60,458 nucleotides of DNA, from the NCBI GenBank assembly GCA_007695055.1, contig REEM01000110.1, forward strand, positions 1 through 60,458, in the 5' to 3' direction. This document shows positions 27,496-36,109 of the stretch, piece by piece (the stretch's first letter is position 1; each line of letters opens with the position of its first letter). This stretch comes from Spirochaetaceae bacterium (GTDB lineage Bacteria; Spirochaetota; Spirochaetia; DSM-27196; SLAA01). The position numbers were made by a program, and so were the translations under genes. Under the pieces are notes generated by a model. It did not search any database and was not told where the DNA came from. It worked only from the letters and a program-made list of their open reading frames with translations.

Positions 27496-27554
27496 GGCCG
27501 TGGTATGGAGTTACCCGGACGAGCCGGGGACTTCCTTACGCTCAGCAGTCTCAG

Positions 27555-28058
27555 CTACTTCTTTGTGGACTTGGCCGCTGGTTTTGAGGCGGCCTTGGTC
27601 GCTGGCTTTGAAGATTTAGGGGAAGCCGGAGATGCTGGCTTTGCTTTCGTGTTTGCTTTCGGTGCCTTAGTCGCCTCTTTCCAGCTAGCGGTGAAGGTGG
27701 AAAAGCGCATAGTTGGTTTAGCCTTGCTGCCGTCGGGCATACGTAATTCAACCGAGGCCGGGGGCAGTCCCATAGCCCGCGCGAGACGGTCTCTCAGGGT
27801 GCCGACCGCACCGTTGGGCTTTATCTGCACAACCGGGTTGAGCGAGCCCTCATCGCGATAGCTGTCTGCTGTGGTGCTCTCATGAGCGGCCCAAACCTCG
27901 CGAAGCGTTCCTACCTCCATATCCGAGCGGGCGTCGCTTCCGCCCGGCTTGACTATAACGTAGGAACCGGAGGGGAGTACCTCATTAAAAATCCGCTTAC
28001 TCTCTGCGGTACCAACCTTGGCGTCGGCTCTTAATACCTTGGCAGTGATCTTGGTCAT
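27555..28058 (-). CDS. Unknown basic protein with histone-H1-like Lys/Ala/Pro tail
   Basis: 167 residues. The first 120 form a compact domain of unknown family (MTKITAKVLRADAKVGTAES, with a KPGGSDARSDMEVGTLREVW segment). The last 40 are almost only K, A, P, S and T in AKP/SKPA repeats, as in eukaryotic H1 or bacterial histone-like tails. The 'ggggaag' before the ATG supports the start. Convergent with serA. A nucleic-acid or nucleoid role is possible but unproven. Confidence 0.7.
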   Translation of the reverse strand: MTKITAKVLRADAKVGTAESKRIFNEVLPSGSYVIVKPGGSDARSDMEVGTLREVWAAHESTTADSYRDEGSLNPVVQIKPNGAVGTLRDRLARAMGLPPASVELRMPDGSKAKPTMRFSTFTASWKEATKAPKANTKAKPASPASPKSSKPATKAASKPAAKSTKK

Positions 28059-28153
28059 GGGCTCTTCCCCTTAATGGCTTCTTGAATATCGTGCTGCCGC
28101 ATATGTTTGCACCCATAGCTGTTTTCTGTCAAGCAAACAAACTGCACCTACCC

Positions 28154-28189
28154 TGACAAATGTCATATGCAATTTTTGACAATTTGCAT
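28154..28189. promoter_or_regulatory. Two palindromes upstream of the beta-lactamase-fold gene
   Basis: TGACA-AA-TGTCA (28154-28165, perfect) and ATGCAA-N11-TTGCAT (28167-28189, perfect arms) lie side by side in the 190-bp divergent gap; TTGACA lies within the second. They look like regulator sites, but no regulator gene is adjacent. Confidence 0.4.
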
Positions 28190-28249
28190 CTGTTCGAGTG
28201 GGGCTTTTACTTCTACACTTGCGGGTAGATTGAAAGGTGGAGGACTCTT

Positions 28250-29494
28250 ATGGCTGGAAAGCTGCTCAAACGCCTTGGTATTGGATTTGCGCTGTTTGCT
28301 GTTGTGCTTGTTGTTCTTGGAACCGGGGGATACATCTACCTGCGCAACAGTGAATGGTGGGTCGCGGTCACGCTGTTTCATGACGACTACCGAGCAGAGA
28401 ACTTCCGCACAATGCATGAGCTCTTTCCATCGGCCCCGGTGCATGCCGGAAGTGATGTCTGGCACTGGTCACGTGATGAACGCCCTTTGTCAGAGCACTA
28501 CCTCTTTGAGGATGAGGAACGTTCGGTACAGGAGTTCCTGACACGAACCGAAACGACCGGGCTCCTGGTAGCTCATGACGGCACCATCCTGCATGAGTCC
28601 TACATGCAAGGCTATGATGCGTCGTCGCTCATAACGAGTTTCTCTGTGGCCAAGACCTTTGCCTCGGTACTCGTTGGGTTGGCCATAGCGGATGGCTATA
28701 TCGACTCAGTTCATGATCCAATTACAGACTATGTCCCCGAACTCCGCGGCGGCCCTTATGACGGGATATCCATACATCATATCTTGACGATGTCCTCGGG
28801 CGTGGCCTTTGACGAGAACTACGAGAGCTTCTTCTCTGACATCATGTGGCTGCCGTCTCGAGTATTCGGATTTGGCGAGCCTATTGACCAAATTCTCAAT
28901 GAGCTTGAACGAGAGCGTGAGCCGGGGATCTACAACAACTACGTGAGTAGTGACACCTTGGCGCTGAGCCTGTTGATCTCACGGGCAACAGGAAGACCGG
29001 TGACTGAGTATCTTGAGCAGCGGCTCTGGCGCCCAGCCGGGATGGAGTCCACTGCCTACTGGAACACCGACAGGCACGGCAATGCCCTTACCCACGCCTT
29101 TCTTAGTGCGCGCCTGCAGGACTTTGCACGGCTTGGTCGGCTGTACCTCAATCATGGCCGCCGAGATGGAGTCCAGGTTGTACCTGAAGATTGGGTAACA
29201 GAGTCGCTGTACCGGGACTGGGAGGCAGAGCCGCATCTTGCCCCGGGCGAGAACCCGGACTCGTTCTGGGAGTTTGGCTATGGCTACAAGTGGTGGATTC
29301 CGGAAGACCCAGAAGGTGACTTTGTGGCAATTGGTATTTGGGGGCAGTACATTTATGTACACCCGCAGTACAACATTATCATTGCCAAGACCGCAACCGA
29401 TTACTACTTCGACGACAACGACCACGAGAACATTGCCTTCTTCCGAGCAGTTGCACGCGAGATGGGGGCTGGGATTGCGGCTCAAATGGAGTGA
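28250..29494 (+). CDS. Serine hydrolase of the class C beta-lactamase/PBP fold
   Basis: 414 residues. An N-terminal membrane anchor (about 10-30) puts the domain outside the membrane. Catalytic SxxK is in SFSVAKTFASV, the second motif YNNYVSSDT supplies Tyr-Xaa-Asn, and the WIPEDP.GDFVAIGIWGQYIY region corresponds to the K/H-T-G strand, here degenerate (AIGIWG). Such proteins are usually esterases or D-amino peptidases rather than drug-resistance enzymes. The 'aggtggagg' ribosome-binding site is strong. Confidence 0.85.
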   Translation: MAGKLLKRLGIGFALFAVVLVVLGTGGYIYLRNSEWWVAVTLFHDDYRAENFRTMHELFPSAPVHAGSDVWHWSRDERPLSEHYLFEDEERSVQEFLTRTETTGLLVAHDGTILHESYMQGYDASSLITSFSVAKTFASVLVGLAIADGYIDSVHDPITDYVPELRGGPYDGISIHHILTMSSGVAFDENYESFFSDIMWLPSRVFGFGEPIDQILNELEREREPGIYNNYVSSDTLALSLLISRATGRPVTEYLEQRLWRPAGMESTAYWNTDRHGNALTHAFLSARLQDFARLGRLYLNHGRRDGVQVVPEDWVTESLYRDWEAEPHLAPGENPDSFWEFGYGYKWWIPEDPEGDFVAIGIWGQYIYVHPQYNIIIAKTATDYYFDDNDHENIAFFRAVAREMGAGIAAQME

Positions 29495-29547
29495 CCGGAA
29501 AGCAGCACTAATGCCGATTTCGCGCTCGATCGCGTCAGATGATGTCG

Positions 29548-30714
29548 CTAGAGTGCAGTTTGTATGAGTTGTTCGTGAAGTGAGCTCCATCCAACTACGT
29601 GTGTCCCGTTGCGCTCGTACGACTCCTCGCCTGCGTACACGAGATAGGTGGTTGGATCATCGGCCTTTGCCAAAGATCGCCAGTACTCGAGACCTGTAAA
29701 CGCATCACTTCGAACGGTTTTTCCAGCCTTGATCTCGATGCCTGACTGCTTCATTCCCGATTCAAGAATTACATCAATCTCTTTTCTATGATTATCTCGC
29801 CAGAAATACAGCCCGAATTGTTCTCCTGAGTTGAAGTTGCTTTTGAGCAGCTCCGTAACTACGAAGGTCTCAAACAGTGCACCCTTTAAAAAATGATAAT
29901 CCAACTGATCCTTATCCCTGATCCCGAGCAGGCTGCATACAAGGCCGGTGTCGGTGAAGTAGACCTTGGGATTCTTTACGATCCGCTTGTTGTAGTTCTT
30001 ATGATAGGGCGGCAATCGATAAATGAGAAAGCTCGCCTCCAACACCGATATCCATTCCCGGACGGTGCCATGAACAACACCACATTGCTCGGAAATTGAG
30101 GATAGATTCAGTTCCTGTCCGGTCCGTCCCGCCAGGATACGCAGAAATGTGAGAAACCCGTCCATCTTTGTTATCTGCTTGATCTGTCGAATGTCCTTCT
30201 CAATGTAGGTTGCGATGTAGTTCTTGTAGAACGTTTCGGGCCGTATGTGCTGGTCGTAAATGCGTGGATAGCCCCCGCAGAACAGGATATCAGATAGATC
30301 AAGATTGAGGCCCCGCATTTCGTGAGCGGAGAACGGCAACAATTTGGCGATTCCAACACGTCCAGCTAAGGACTGGGTAATCTGTTCCATAAGGAGGAAG
30401 TTGTGCGATCCAGTGATGACAATTCGCCCGGGCTCGCGGAGCGTATCCACGTGAGTTTGCAAATAGGAGATGAGGTCGGGCACACGCTGAACTTCGTCAA
30501 AGATCACTCCGGATTGAAAACGGGCCAAGAAGCCCCGGGGGTCGCTCTTGGCAAACTCCCGATGATCAATGTCTTCGAGGCTTACATAGTCATACTCGGC
30601 AAAGAGCTTTCGTGCGAGCGTAGTCTTCCCCGACTGCCGTGGCCCGAGAATTGCCACGATGGGAAACTCGGTTCTTAGCGTAGCAATTTCGACCTCAATG
30701 TGCCGGTCAATCAT
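29548..30714 (-). CDS. AAA ATPase with DUF4143 (nuclease-like) C-terminus
   Basis: 388 residues: P-loop GPRQSGKTTLARKL near the N-terminus, GVIFDEVQRVPDLISYLQT as Walker B, VITGSHNFLLME sensor, and a C-terminal DUF4143 domain (restriction-endonuclease-like: DNHRKEIDVILE..IEIKAGKT). Widespread orphan ATPases of unknown role. I start at 30714 because a near-consensus promoter (TTGACA/TATACT) ends 6 bases upstream and covers the track's 30732 start. Confidence 0.85.
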   Translation of the reverse strand: MIDRHIEVEIATLRTEFPIVAILGPRQSGKTTLARKLFAEYDYVSLEDIDHREFAKSDPRGFLARFQSGVIFDEVQRVPDLISYLQTHVDTLREPGRIVITGSHNFLLMEQITQSLAGRVGIAKLLPFSAHEMRGLNLDLSDILFCGGYPRIYDQHIRPETFYKNYIATYIEKDIRQIKQITKMDGFLTFLRILAGRTGQELNLSSISEQCGVVHGTVREWISVLEASFLIYRLPPYHKNYNKRIVKNPKVYFTDTGLVCSLLGIRDKDQLDYHFLKGALFETFVVTELLKSNFNSGEQFGLYFWRDNHRKEIDVILESGMKQSGIEIKAGKTVRSDAFTGLEYWRSLAKADDPTTYLVYAGEESYERNGTHVVGWSSLHEQLIQTAL

Positions 30715-30720
30715 GATAAC

Positions 30721-30748
30721 AGTATAACGCATGCGTACGAATTGTCAA
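30721..30748 (-). promoter_or_regulatory. Near-consensus leaderless promoter of the AAA/DUF4143 gene
   Basis: TTGACA (30743-30748), 16 bp, TATACT (30721-30726), then GTTATC and ATG. The spacer contains the palindromes CGTACG and GCATGC. This is the clearest case in the window of a -10 box six bases from a start codon. Confidence 0.7.
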
Positions 30749-30819
30749 TTGTATTACCGAAATGTACGATCAAAGCTTGGAATTGCGGCTGAGATGGAGG
30801 CAAAATGACGCAGCCAAGG

Positions 30820-31707
30820 TCAATGGAACGTATAGGACACCTGTTCAACGTGACCCCGCCAGTATGACAGACGGCCAGCAGGGAGAATCCAGCCGACATC
30901 CCCGTGCATCGGAACAAGCATACCGTCCTGCCAGTGGTAGTTCGTGAAGCGGCCGTCCCAGGGCGTGAGCTCTGTTGAATCACCGACGCTACGGTCACGC
31001 TCCTCGGTGTAGACGCGCTCAATCAAGTTGTCCGAACCAAAGAGGAAGCGCAAAGTGACCGTTGTGTCCCCGTCTGTGAGTGTCGCGTCGGCGGAGTGCT
31101 GGTCTACGGCGCTCCAGGTGACTCCCTGTCCGGGCAGCAGTGCCGTGGGATACCACGCCGTCTCGGCGAGGTGCCGCATGAGTTCGCCCCGGGCAATTTC
31201 CGGCGTGTCGCGGATATCCACCACTGGCACAAGGCCCCATAGCGCCACGTACAGTATCCCGCGGCCGTCCACATAGGCGTCGTGAACATGAGCATTCATG
31301 CCGGGCATGACATTCACTCGGCCGTCCCAGACAAAGCTCGGACGCTGGGTGAGAACTCGCTGTGTTGAGCGAAAGGGCCGCCAATTTTCGCCGGTCGCGT
31401 CCATATTGAAGGTTCCGGAATGCTCAATTTGAACGGCCGCGACCATTCGTTGCCCGGGCGTAAGTACCGTTTCCAGATAGCTCTGAACAGGATCCGGCAA
31501 GGTGGATAGGGCCGCTGGGTCGAACGTGCCGCCTTCGGCGCGCCGGGCTCCAGCGTCCTGCTGGCAATGCAGGGCCGCCGTCTCGTTCTGCCACCTCTGG
31601 TTTCCCACTGCCATCATGATGCCGACAGCTGCAACCACAACCACAACCATCACTGTGAGTACAACTCCGGCACCAATGAAAACGGTACGAACGCCCATTG
31701 TTACCAT
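30820..31707 (-). CDS. DUF6544-like protein with N-terminal membrane anchor
   Basis: 295 residues. Residues 8-32 form one hydrophobic span (VFIGAGVVLTVMVVVVVAAVG). The rest carries the family pattern LPDPVQSYLETVL, W-R-PF-ST-Q, PSFVWDGRVNVMPGM, AWYPTALLPGQGVTW and a terminal YWRG. No catalytic residues are known for this family. A TTGAAC/TAATCT promoter ends 6 bases before the ATG, inside the tail of the deacetylase gene. The family name is from memory of the pattern. Confidence 0.7.
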   Translation of the reverse strand: MVTMGVRTVFIGAGVVLTVMVVVVVAAVGIMMAVGNQRWQNETAALHCQQDAGARRAEGGTFDPAALSTLPDPVQSYLETVLTPGQRMVAAVQIEHSGTFNMDATGENWRPFRSTQRVLTQRPSFVWDGRVNVMPGMNAHVHDAYVDGRGILYVALWGLVPVVDIRDTPEIARGELMRHLAETAWYPTALLPGQGVTWSAVDQHSADATLTDGDTTVTLRFLFGSDNLIERVYTEERDRSVGDSTELTPWDGRFTNYHWQDGMLVPMHGDVGWILPAGRLSYWRGHVEQVSYTFH

Positions 31708-31713
31708 CTTCGA

Positions 31714-31742
31714 AGATTAGCGCCGCGGAGAACGTTGTTCAA
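31714..31742 (-). promoter_or_regulatory. Leaderless promoter of the DUF6544-like gene
   Basis: TTGAAC (31737-31742), 17 bp, TAATCT (31714-31719), 6 bases to ATG 31707. It overlaps the last codons of the upstream deacetylase gene, whose stop is the TAA at 31717-31719. Confidence 0.45.
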
Positions 31743-32595
31743 AATCCTTGGCGACATCCTCAAAGGTAGTCCACTCAGCGCCGGGGTGGCTGTTGATGTA
31801 CTGAATGAGGCGCTCAAGCATGAGCAAGTTCTGCGGGCGTCCCGATACATCCGGGTGAATGGTGAGCAGGTACACGCCGTAGTCCATTTCGCGGTAGACC
31901 CAGTCAAACTGGTCGCGCCACAGTGACTCAATGTCGCGTGGGTTCACGAATCCGTGGCTGTTGGCATTTGCCTTGATGAACAGCATTGGCGGCAGGTCGT
32001 CAAGATACCAGCTGGCGGGAAGCTCTATGAGGTCGGTAACGTTGTCACCGCGCACAAAGGGCTTCATCCAGGTCTCTGCGGGCTTGCTGTAGTCGATCTT
32101 GGTGTAGCGGTCACCAACACGTACGTAGTAGGGCGTGTGGTCATCATGCATTAAACTGTTGTCGTACTTAATACCCGCTTCTAGGAGCAGCTCTACCGAG
32201 GTCTCGGAAACCTCCCACCACGGGGCAACATACCCTACCGGGCGGCGACCCCAATACTTCTCAATGAGACCAATACACTTGTGCAGGATTGCGTGTTCTT
32301 GCTCGCGTGACAGTTGCAGGGGGTTTTCATGGGTATACCCGTGTAGGCCAATCTCGTGGCCAGCCGCCGCTACGGCTTCCACCTCTTTTGGAAAAGTCTC
32401 AATTGTATGGCCGGGAATGAACCAGGTGGACTTCATGTCAAAGCGGCGGAAGAGCTCCAACAGCCGCGGCATTCCAACCTCGCCTCCAAACACACCGCGC
32501 GAGATGTCCATTGGCGAGTCTTCTCCGCCGTAGGAACCAAGCCAGCCTGCTACCGCGTCACAGTGTACTCCAACTGCACACATGATTTTCTTCAT
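31717..32595 (-). CDS. Polysaccharide deacetylase-family (NodB/PuuE-like) hydrolase
   Basis: 292 residues from the ATG at 32593-32595 with 'ggaggagg' upstream. Catalytic NodB fold: [11 protein letters not shown] supplies the Asp, [13 protein letters not shown] the His-x3-His metal pair, YVAPWWEVS and [13 protein letters not shown] the later motifs. No signal peptide, and the arrangement resembles PuuE-type amidohydrolases (allantoinase, peptidoglycan-independent) more than secreted chitin deacetylases. It lies 95 bp after livF on the same strand, so it may process the compound brought in by the Liv importer. Confidence 0.82.
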   Translation of the reverse strand: MKKIMCAVGVHCDAVAGWLGSYGGEDSPMDISRGVFGGEVGMPRLLELFRRFDMKSTWFIPGHTIETFPKEVEAVAAAGHEIGLHGYTHENPLQLSREQEHAILHKCIGLIEKYWGRRPVGYVAPWWEVSETSVELLLEAGIKYDNSLMHDDHTPYYVRVGDRYTKIDYSKPAETWMKPFVRGDNVTDLIELPASWYLDDLPPMLFIKANANSHGFVNPRDIESLWRDQFDWVYREMDYGVYLLTIHPDVSGRPQNLLMLERLIQYINSHPGAEWTTFEDVAKDFEQRSPRR

Positions 32596-32689
32596 ACTCA
32601 AACCTCCTCCAATTCAACGTCGTTTATACCTGCGTTCTGCTCCTGCAGCCTACTGCAGAGCACCTCATAGTGCATTGTAACATGCTGAT

Positions 32690-33400
32690 TTACATCCCAA
32701 GGTACGCTTTGCGCACCTCGTCGGAAGCTCCCAACTCCGCGGCCGAACCCGATAGGGCAACCCAGCCGTTCTCCAGCACGTACCCTCGGTCCGCAAACTT
32801 CAGGGTCTGGTTCACGTTCTGTTCAACAATGAGAACCGTTACACCTTCGGCCCTGATCCTGGCCACGCGATCCATAACCTCCTGAACGAGCAACGGTGCA
32901 AGGCCAAGCGAGGGTTCGTCGAGCATGAGTAGCCGCGGCAGTGCCATGAGGCCCCGCCCGAGTGCCAACATCTGCTGTTCGCCGCCGGAAAGAGACCCGG
33001 CAAGCTGCGCCTTGCGCTCCGGTAAACGGGGAAATAAGTCATACACGCGCTCGAGTGAAGACTTGAGGTGCACTCGAGCACGAGGGGTAAAGGCGCCGAG
33101 CCGCAGATTGTCTTCCACGCTCATGAAAGGAAACACAAGCCTGCCCTCGGGAACCTGGATGAGCCCACGTGCTACACGCTCGTGGGCAGGAAGGTTTTCA
33201 ATTGACTCACCATTAAAGAGAATTGTCCCATGCCGAAGCGGCACCAAACCCGAGATTCCGTTGAGAAGCGTAGTCTTGCCTGCTGCGTTAGCGCCAAGAA
33301 CGGTGACCGTCTCACCTTCTTCTACGGTGATGGAGGCTTCGTGCAGTGCGATCATGTCTCCGTACGAGACTCCGACAGTGTTGACTTCAAGTAGACTCAA
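32690..33400 (-). CDS. livF: Branched-chain amino acid/amide ABC transporter ATPase LivF
   Basis: 236 residues starting at a TTG (33398-33400) that follows 'ggggg' and overlaps the livG end by 14 bp; the track's 33508 start is far too long for the family. LGANAAGKTTLL P-loop, LSGGEQQMLALGRGLM signature, LLMLDEPSLGLAPL, VLIVEQNV. Two-ATPase HAAT importer with LivG. Confidence 0.92.
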   Translation of the reverse strand: MSLLEVNTVGVSYGDMIALHEASITVEEGETVTVLGANAAGKTTLLNGISGLVPLRHGTILFNGESIENLPAHERVARGLIQVPEGRLVFPFMSVEDNLRLGAFTPRARVHLKSSLERVYDLFPRLPERKAQLAGSLSGGEQQMLALGRGLMALPRLLMLDEPSLGLAPLLVQEVMDRVARIRAEGVTVLIVEQNVNQTLKFADRGYVLENGWVALSGSAAELGASDEVRKAYLGM

Positions 33401-34106
33401 TGGGTTCCCCCAAATAAACCGAGATAACCTGCGGGTCTCGTGTAATGACAGCCGGGGGGCCTTCGGTAAGCAACGCCCCCTGATTAAGTACAAGTACCTT
33501 CTCCGCAATTCGCATGATTGCGCTCATGTTGTGCTCAATGACTAGGAAGGTGAGCCCTTCCGAGTTCAGTTCCTGAATAAGGGCGAGCGTCTCATTCACC
33601 TCGGTAGGATTAAGACCGCCCATGATCTCATCTAACAGCAAGAGCTTGGGCCCGGTTGCCAACGCACGCGCAACTTCCAGGCGTTTGCGAAGGGCAAGTG
33701 GAAGGCTGCGCGCAACGGTATTCTCAAAGCGGCCGAGCCGCAGCCGATCTAGGGTGGCGCGTGCGGTCTCGCGCGCATCCGAACGACTCTGCCCACGGGT
33801 CAGCGCACCCACCACTACGTTGTCCAGCACCGTCATGCCGCCGAAGGGCTTCACAACCTGAAATGTACGTCCTATTCCTAAGCGGTTCCGATCAGCCGGG
33901 CCAAGGCGGGACAGATCTTTACCCTCAAACAGTACCGACCCGGATGTGGGCCGAATCATTCCGGACACCACGTTGAACAACGTGGTCTTTCCGGCGCCGT
34001 TAGGCCCAATGAGCCCCACAATTTGTCCTTGTTCCACCGTGAAGGACGCATGGTCGACCGCGCGAAGGCCGACGAAGTCCACGGTTACGTTTTGAACATC
34101 AAGCAT
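33387..34106 (-). CDS. livG: HAAT-family ABC transporter ATPase LivG
   Basis: 239 residues from ATG 34106 (ribosome-binding site 'ggggggcc'). P-loop GPNGAGKTTLFNV, RTFQVVKPFGGMTVLDNV, LLLLDEIMGGLNPTEV and FLVIEHNM. The signature LPLALRKRLEVARAL has lost the LSGGQ consensus, a known LivG peculiarity. Overlaps livM by 8 bp. Confidence 0.92.
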   Translation of the reverse strand: MLDVQNVTVDFVGLRAVDHASFTVEQGQIVGLIGPNGAGKTTLFNVVSGMIRPTSGSVLFEGKDLSRLGPADRNRLGIGRTFQVVKPFGGMTVLDNVVVGALTRGQSRSDARETARATLDRLRLGRFENTVARSLPLALRKRLEVARALATGPKLLLLDEIMGGLNPTEVNETLALIQELNSEGLTFLVIEHNMSAIMRIAEKVLVLNQGALLTEGPPAVITRDPQVISVYLGEPIEST

Positions 34107-35103
34107 CTGTGGCCCCCCGCGACTGGATGAGACGGCGAAACCGGAGCACAAGTAGCCGGACTCCGGCTATTGCCCCATTTGGAGCTGCGAGCACGATGAC
34201 CATGAGCAGTAAGCCGTAGACCACCAATGCAGCACCACCGCCAACCCTTGCTCTGAGAATCTCTCCTAAGGGGATGACAATTGCGGCCCCGAGTACCGGG
34301 CCAAAGGTGGTGCCCATTCCCCCCACAATGGCAACCAGCGCAATCTGAACCGAGAGCTCAAACTGCGTGGTGCTGTCTGGGTCAATGTACTGGATGAACG
34401 CGGCGTACACCGATCCGACACAGGCGGCCAGCGCTGCCGATGTCGCGGCTGCCACGACCTTTGAGCGAACCACTCGCACGCCAAGTGAGCGGGCCGCATC
34501 TTCATCTTCGCGCAGCGCGACAAGGTAGTAACCTAAGCGGGAGCGCTCAATTGCCGCCGAAATCCCTACCGTAAGCACAAGGAGACCCAGCGCGAGGTAC
34601 CAGTAGGCCCAGAGGTTGAGGAACAGCATGTTCTGCGGCCCTCCGCGAAAGGGCAGGAGCAGCCCGGCAGCGCCACGCGTCAGCCCGCGCCAGTTTACGT
34701 TGATAATGTGGATCACAATGCCAAACGCAAGCGTTGCCAGCACGAAGAACGGACCCTTCAAACGAAAGGTGATAACTCCGAGCAGAGCGCCAAGCAGTCC
34801 CGCCAGCACAGCTCCCACAAAGATGCCTATCCAGGGAGTGATACCAAGACGCAGGAACAGCAGTGTCGAGGTGTAGGCCCCCACGCCGAAGAAGGCGGCG
34901 TGACCGAGTGAGAGCCCACCGGCAAAGCCCCCTGAGATGTTCCACGCGGTCGCCAGCGATGCCCAGATCAGGACGGTGACTCCAAGGTCGATCCAGTAGA
35001 TGTTGCGAATAAACAGCGGCAACAAGAGCAAGAGAACCAGTACCGCTGCTGCAGTTATCCGAGCAGCGGCGGGCGAAATTGGGGTCGAGTCAACGATTTT
35101 CAC
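34099..35103 (-). CDS. livM: HAAT-family ABC permease LivM
   Basis: 334 residues, about nine spans, with the family motif NISGGFAGGLSLGHAAFFGVGAYTS and the coupling segment REDEDAARSLGVRV. Separated from livH by 3 bp. Confidence 0.93.
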   Translation of the reverse strand: MKIVDSTPISPAAARITAAAVLVLLLLLPLFIRNIYWIDLGVTVLIWASLATAWNISGGFAGGLSLGHAAFFGVGAYTSTLLFLRLGITPWIGIFVGAVLAGLLGALLGVITFRLKGPFFVLATLAFGIVIHIINVNWRGLTRGAAGLLLPFRGGPQNMLFLNLWAYWYLALGLLVLTVGISAAIERSRLGYYLVALREDEDAARSLGVRVVRSKVVAAATSAALAACVGSVYAAFIQYIDPDSTTQFELSVQIALVAIVGGMGTTFGPVLGAAIVIPLGEILRARVGGGAALVVYGLLLMVIVLAAPNGAIAGVRLLVLRFRRLIQSRGATDA

Positions 35104-35106
35104 GGC

Positions 35107-35988
35107 TCAACCTCCGTAGACTTCGGCGCCACGGCGCCCAAAGAGGCCTTGCGGACGCACAATGAGAACCAGCAGGAAGACAGCAAAGTAGGCAAGCTCG
35201 CCCCAGGCTGTTCCAAACAGAAACCCCGCTCCTGAACGAATGATACCAACCAGCAGTGCCGCAATTACCGCACCCGGCACCGACCCAAGGCCGCCGAGCA
35301 CAACAATGACGAATATCGTTACGATCTGAGTCTGGCCGACGCGAGGAAAGATGGTGAAGATCGGCGCTACCAGTACACCCATTGCACCGGCAGCGGCAAC
35401 CGCCACCGAGTAGGTGATCATGTAGGCGCGCTTGACGTCGATACCCATCAGCGCCGCTGCACGACGATTCTGGGCAACCGCCTGTATTCCTTTACCGTAC
35501 ATGGTGCGCGTGAGGAAGATCCAGAGTGCGAGCGCAAAGAGAAGGGCAACCGCGAAAGAAACAGTCATTGCTACGCTCAGCCTTACTCCGCCAACCACAA
35601 AAACCGAGCCGGTGGCAAAGGTGCTGACCGACCGGATATCCGCGCGCCACAGGGTAAGCGCCGCATTCTGCAGGAAGATTGAGAGCCCAAGCGTTGCAAA
35701 GACTACGGTTACGTCGGGTTTTCCAATTGATCGCCGAACAATCAGTCGATCTACTGCAACACCCAACAAGAAAATGACCGGGGTAACCAGGAATACCGAC
35801 AGATAGGGATCAAGACCGTAGAGGGCCCAGAGCCAGTATGCACCGTACATTCCAAGCATCATGAACTCAGCATGCGCAAAGTTCACCACCCGAAGCACTC
35901 CAAAAATTAAGGTCAGACCCACTGCCAGGAGTGCGTATAGTCCTCCAATTAAGAGTCCGTTAGCTATGATTTGCAGAACTAACTGCAT
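35107..35988 (-). CDS. livH: HAAT-family ABC permease LivH
   Basis: 293 residues, about eight spans. Family segments GLIGGLYALLAVGLTLIFGVLRVVNFAHAEF and QNRRAAALMGIDVKRAY are intact. The ATG follows 'gaggggtgg'. It is preceded by a 121-bp gap with two hairpins after livK. Confidence 0.93.
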   Translation of the reverse strand: MQLVLQIIANGLLIGGLYALLAVGLTLIFGVLRVVNFAHAEFMMLGMYGAYWLWALYGLDPYLSVFLVTPVIFLLGVAVDRLIVRRSIGKPDVTVVFATLGLSIFLQNAALTLWRADIRSVSTFATGSVFVVGGVRLSVAMTVSFAVALLFALALWIFLTRTMYGKGIQAVAQNRRAAALMGIDVKRAYMITYSVAVAAAGAMGVLVAPIFTIFPRVGQTQIVTIFVIVVLGGLGSVPGAVIAALLVGIIRSGAGFLFGTAWGELAYFAVFLLVLIVRPQGLFGRRGAEVYGG

Positions 35989-36013
35989 GCCACCCCCTCA
36001 CCAGAACAAAGTC

Positions 36014-36036
36014 GGGGTCGCCCGTGTGGCGACCCC
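36014..36036. terminator. Intercistronic hairpin 1 between livK and livH
   Basis: GGGGTCGCC-CGTGT-GGCGACCCC, a perfect 9-bp GC-rich stem without a U-run. With its neighbour it probably lets most livK mRNA end or be stabilised before the membrane genes. Confidence 0.6.
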
Positions 36037-36051
36037 ACCAGAAAAGCATAG

Positions 36052-36080
36052 CACCCGGACGCCCTCAGGCGTACCGGGTG
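36052..36080. terminator. Intercistronic hairpin 2 between livK and livH
   Basis: CACCCGGACGCC-CTCA-GGCGT-A-CCGGGTG, a 12-bp stem with one bulged A and a 4-base loop, 30 bp after the livK stop. No U-run, so partial terminator or mRNA 3' stabiliser. Confidence 0.6.
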
Positions 36081-36109
36081 TGGGAATTAATTCAGCATCC
36101 CGGGTTGAA

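Noticed and set aside
28250-29494. Antibiotic-resistance beta-lactamase
   Set aside because: The SxxK and YxN motifs show the fold, but the third motif is degenerate and the membrane-anchored form is typical of esterase/peptidase relatives.
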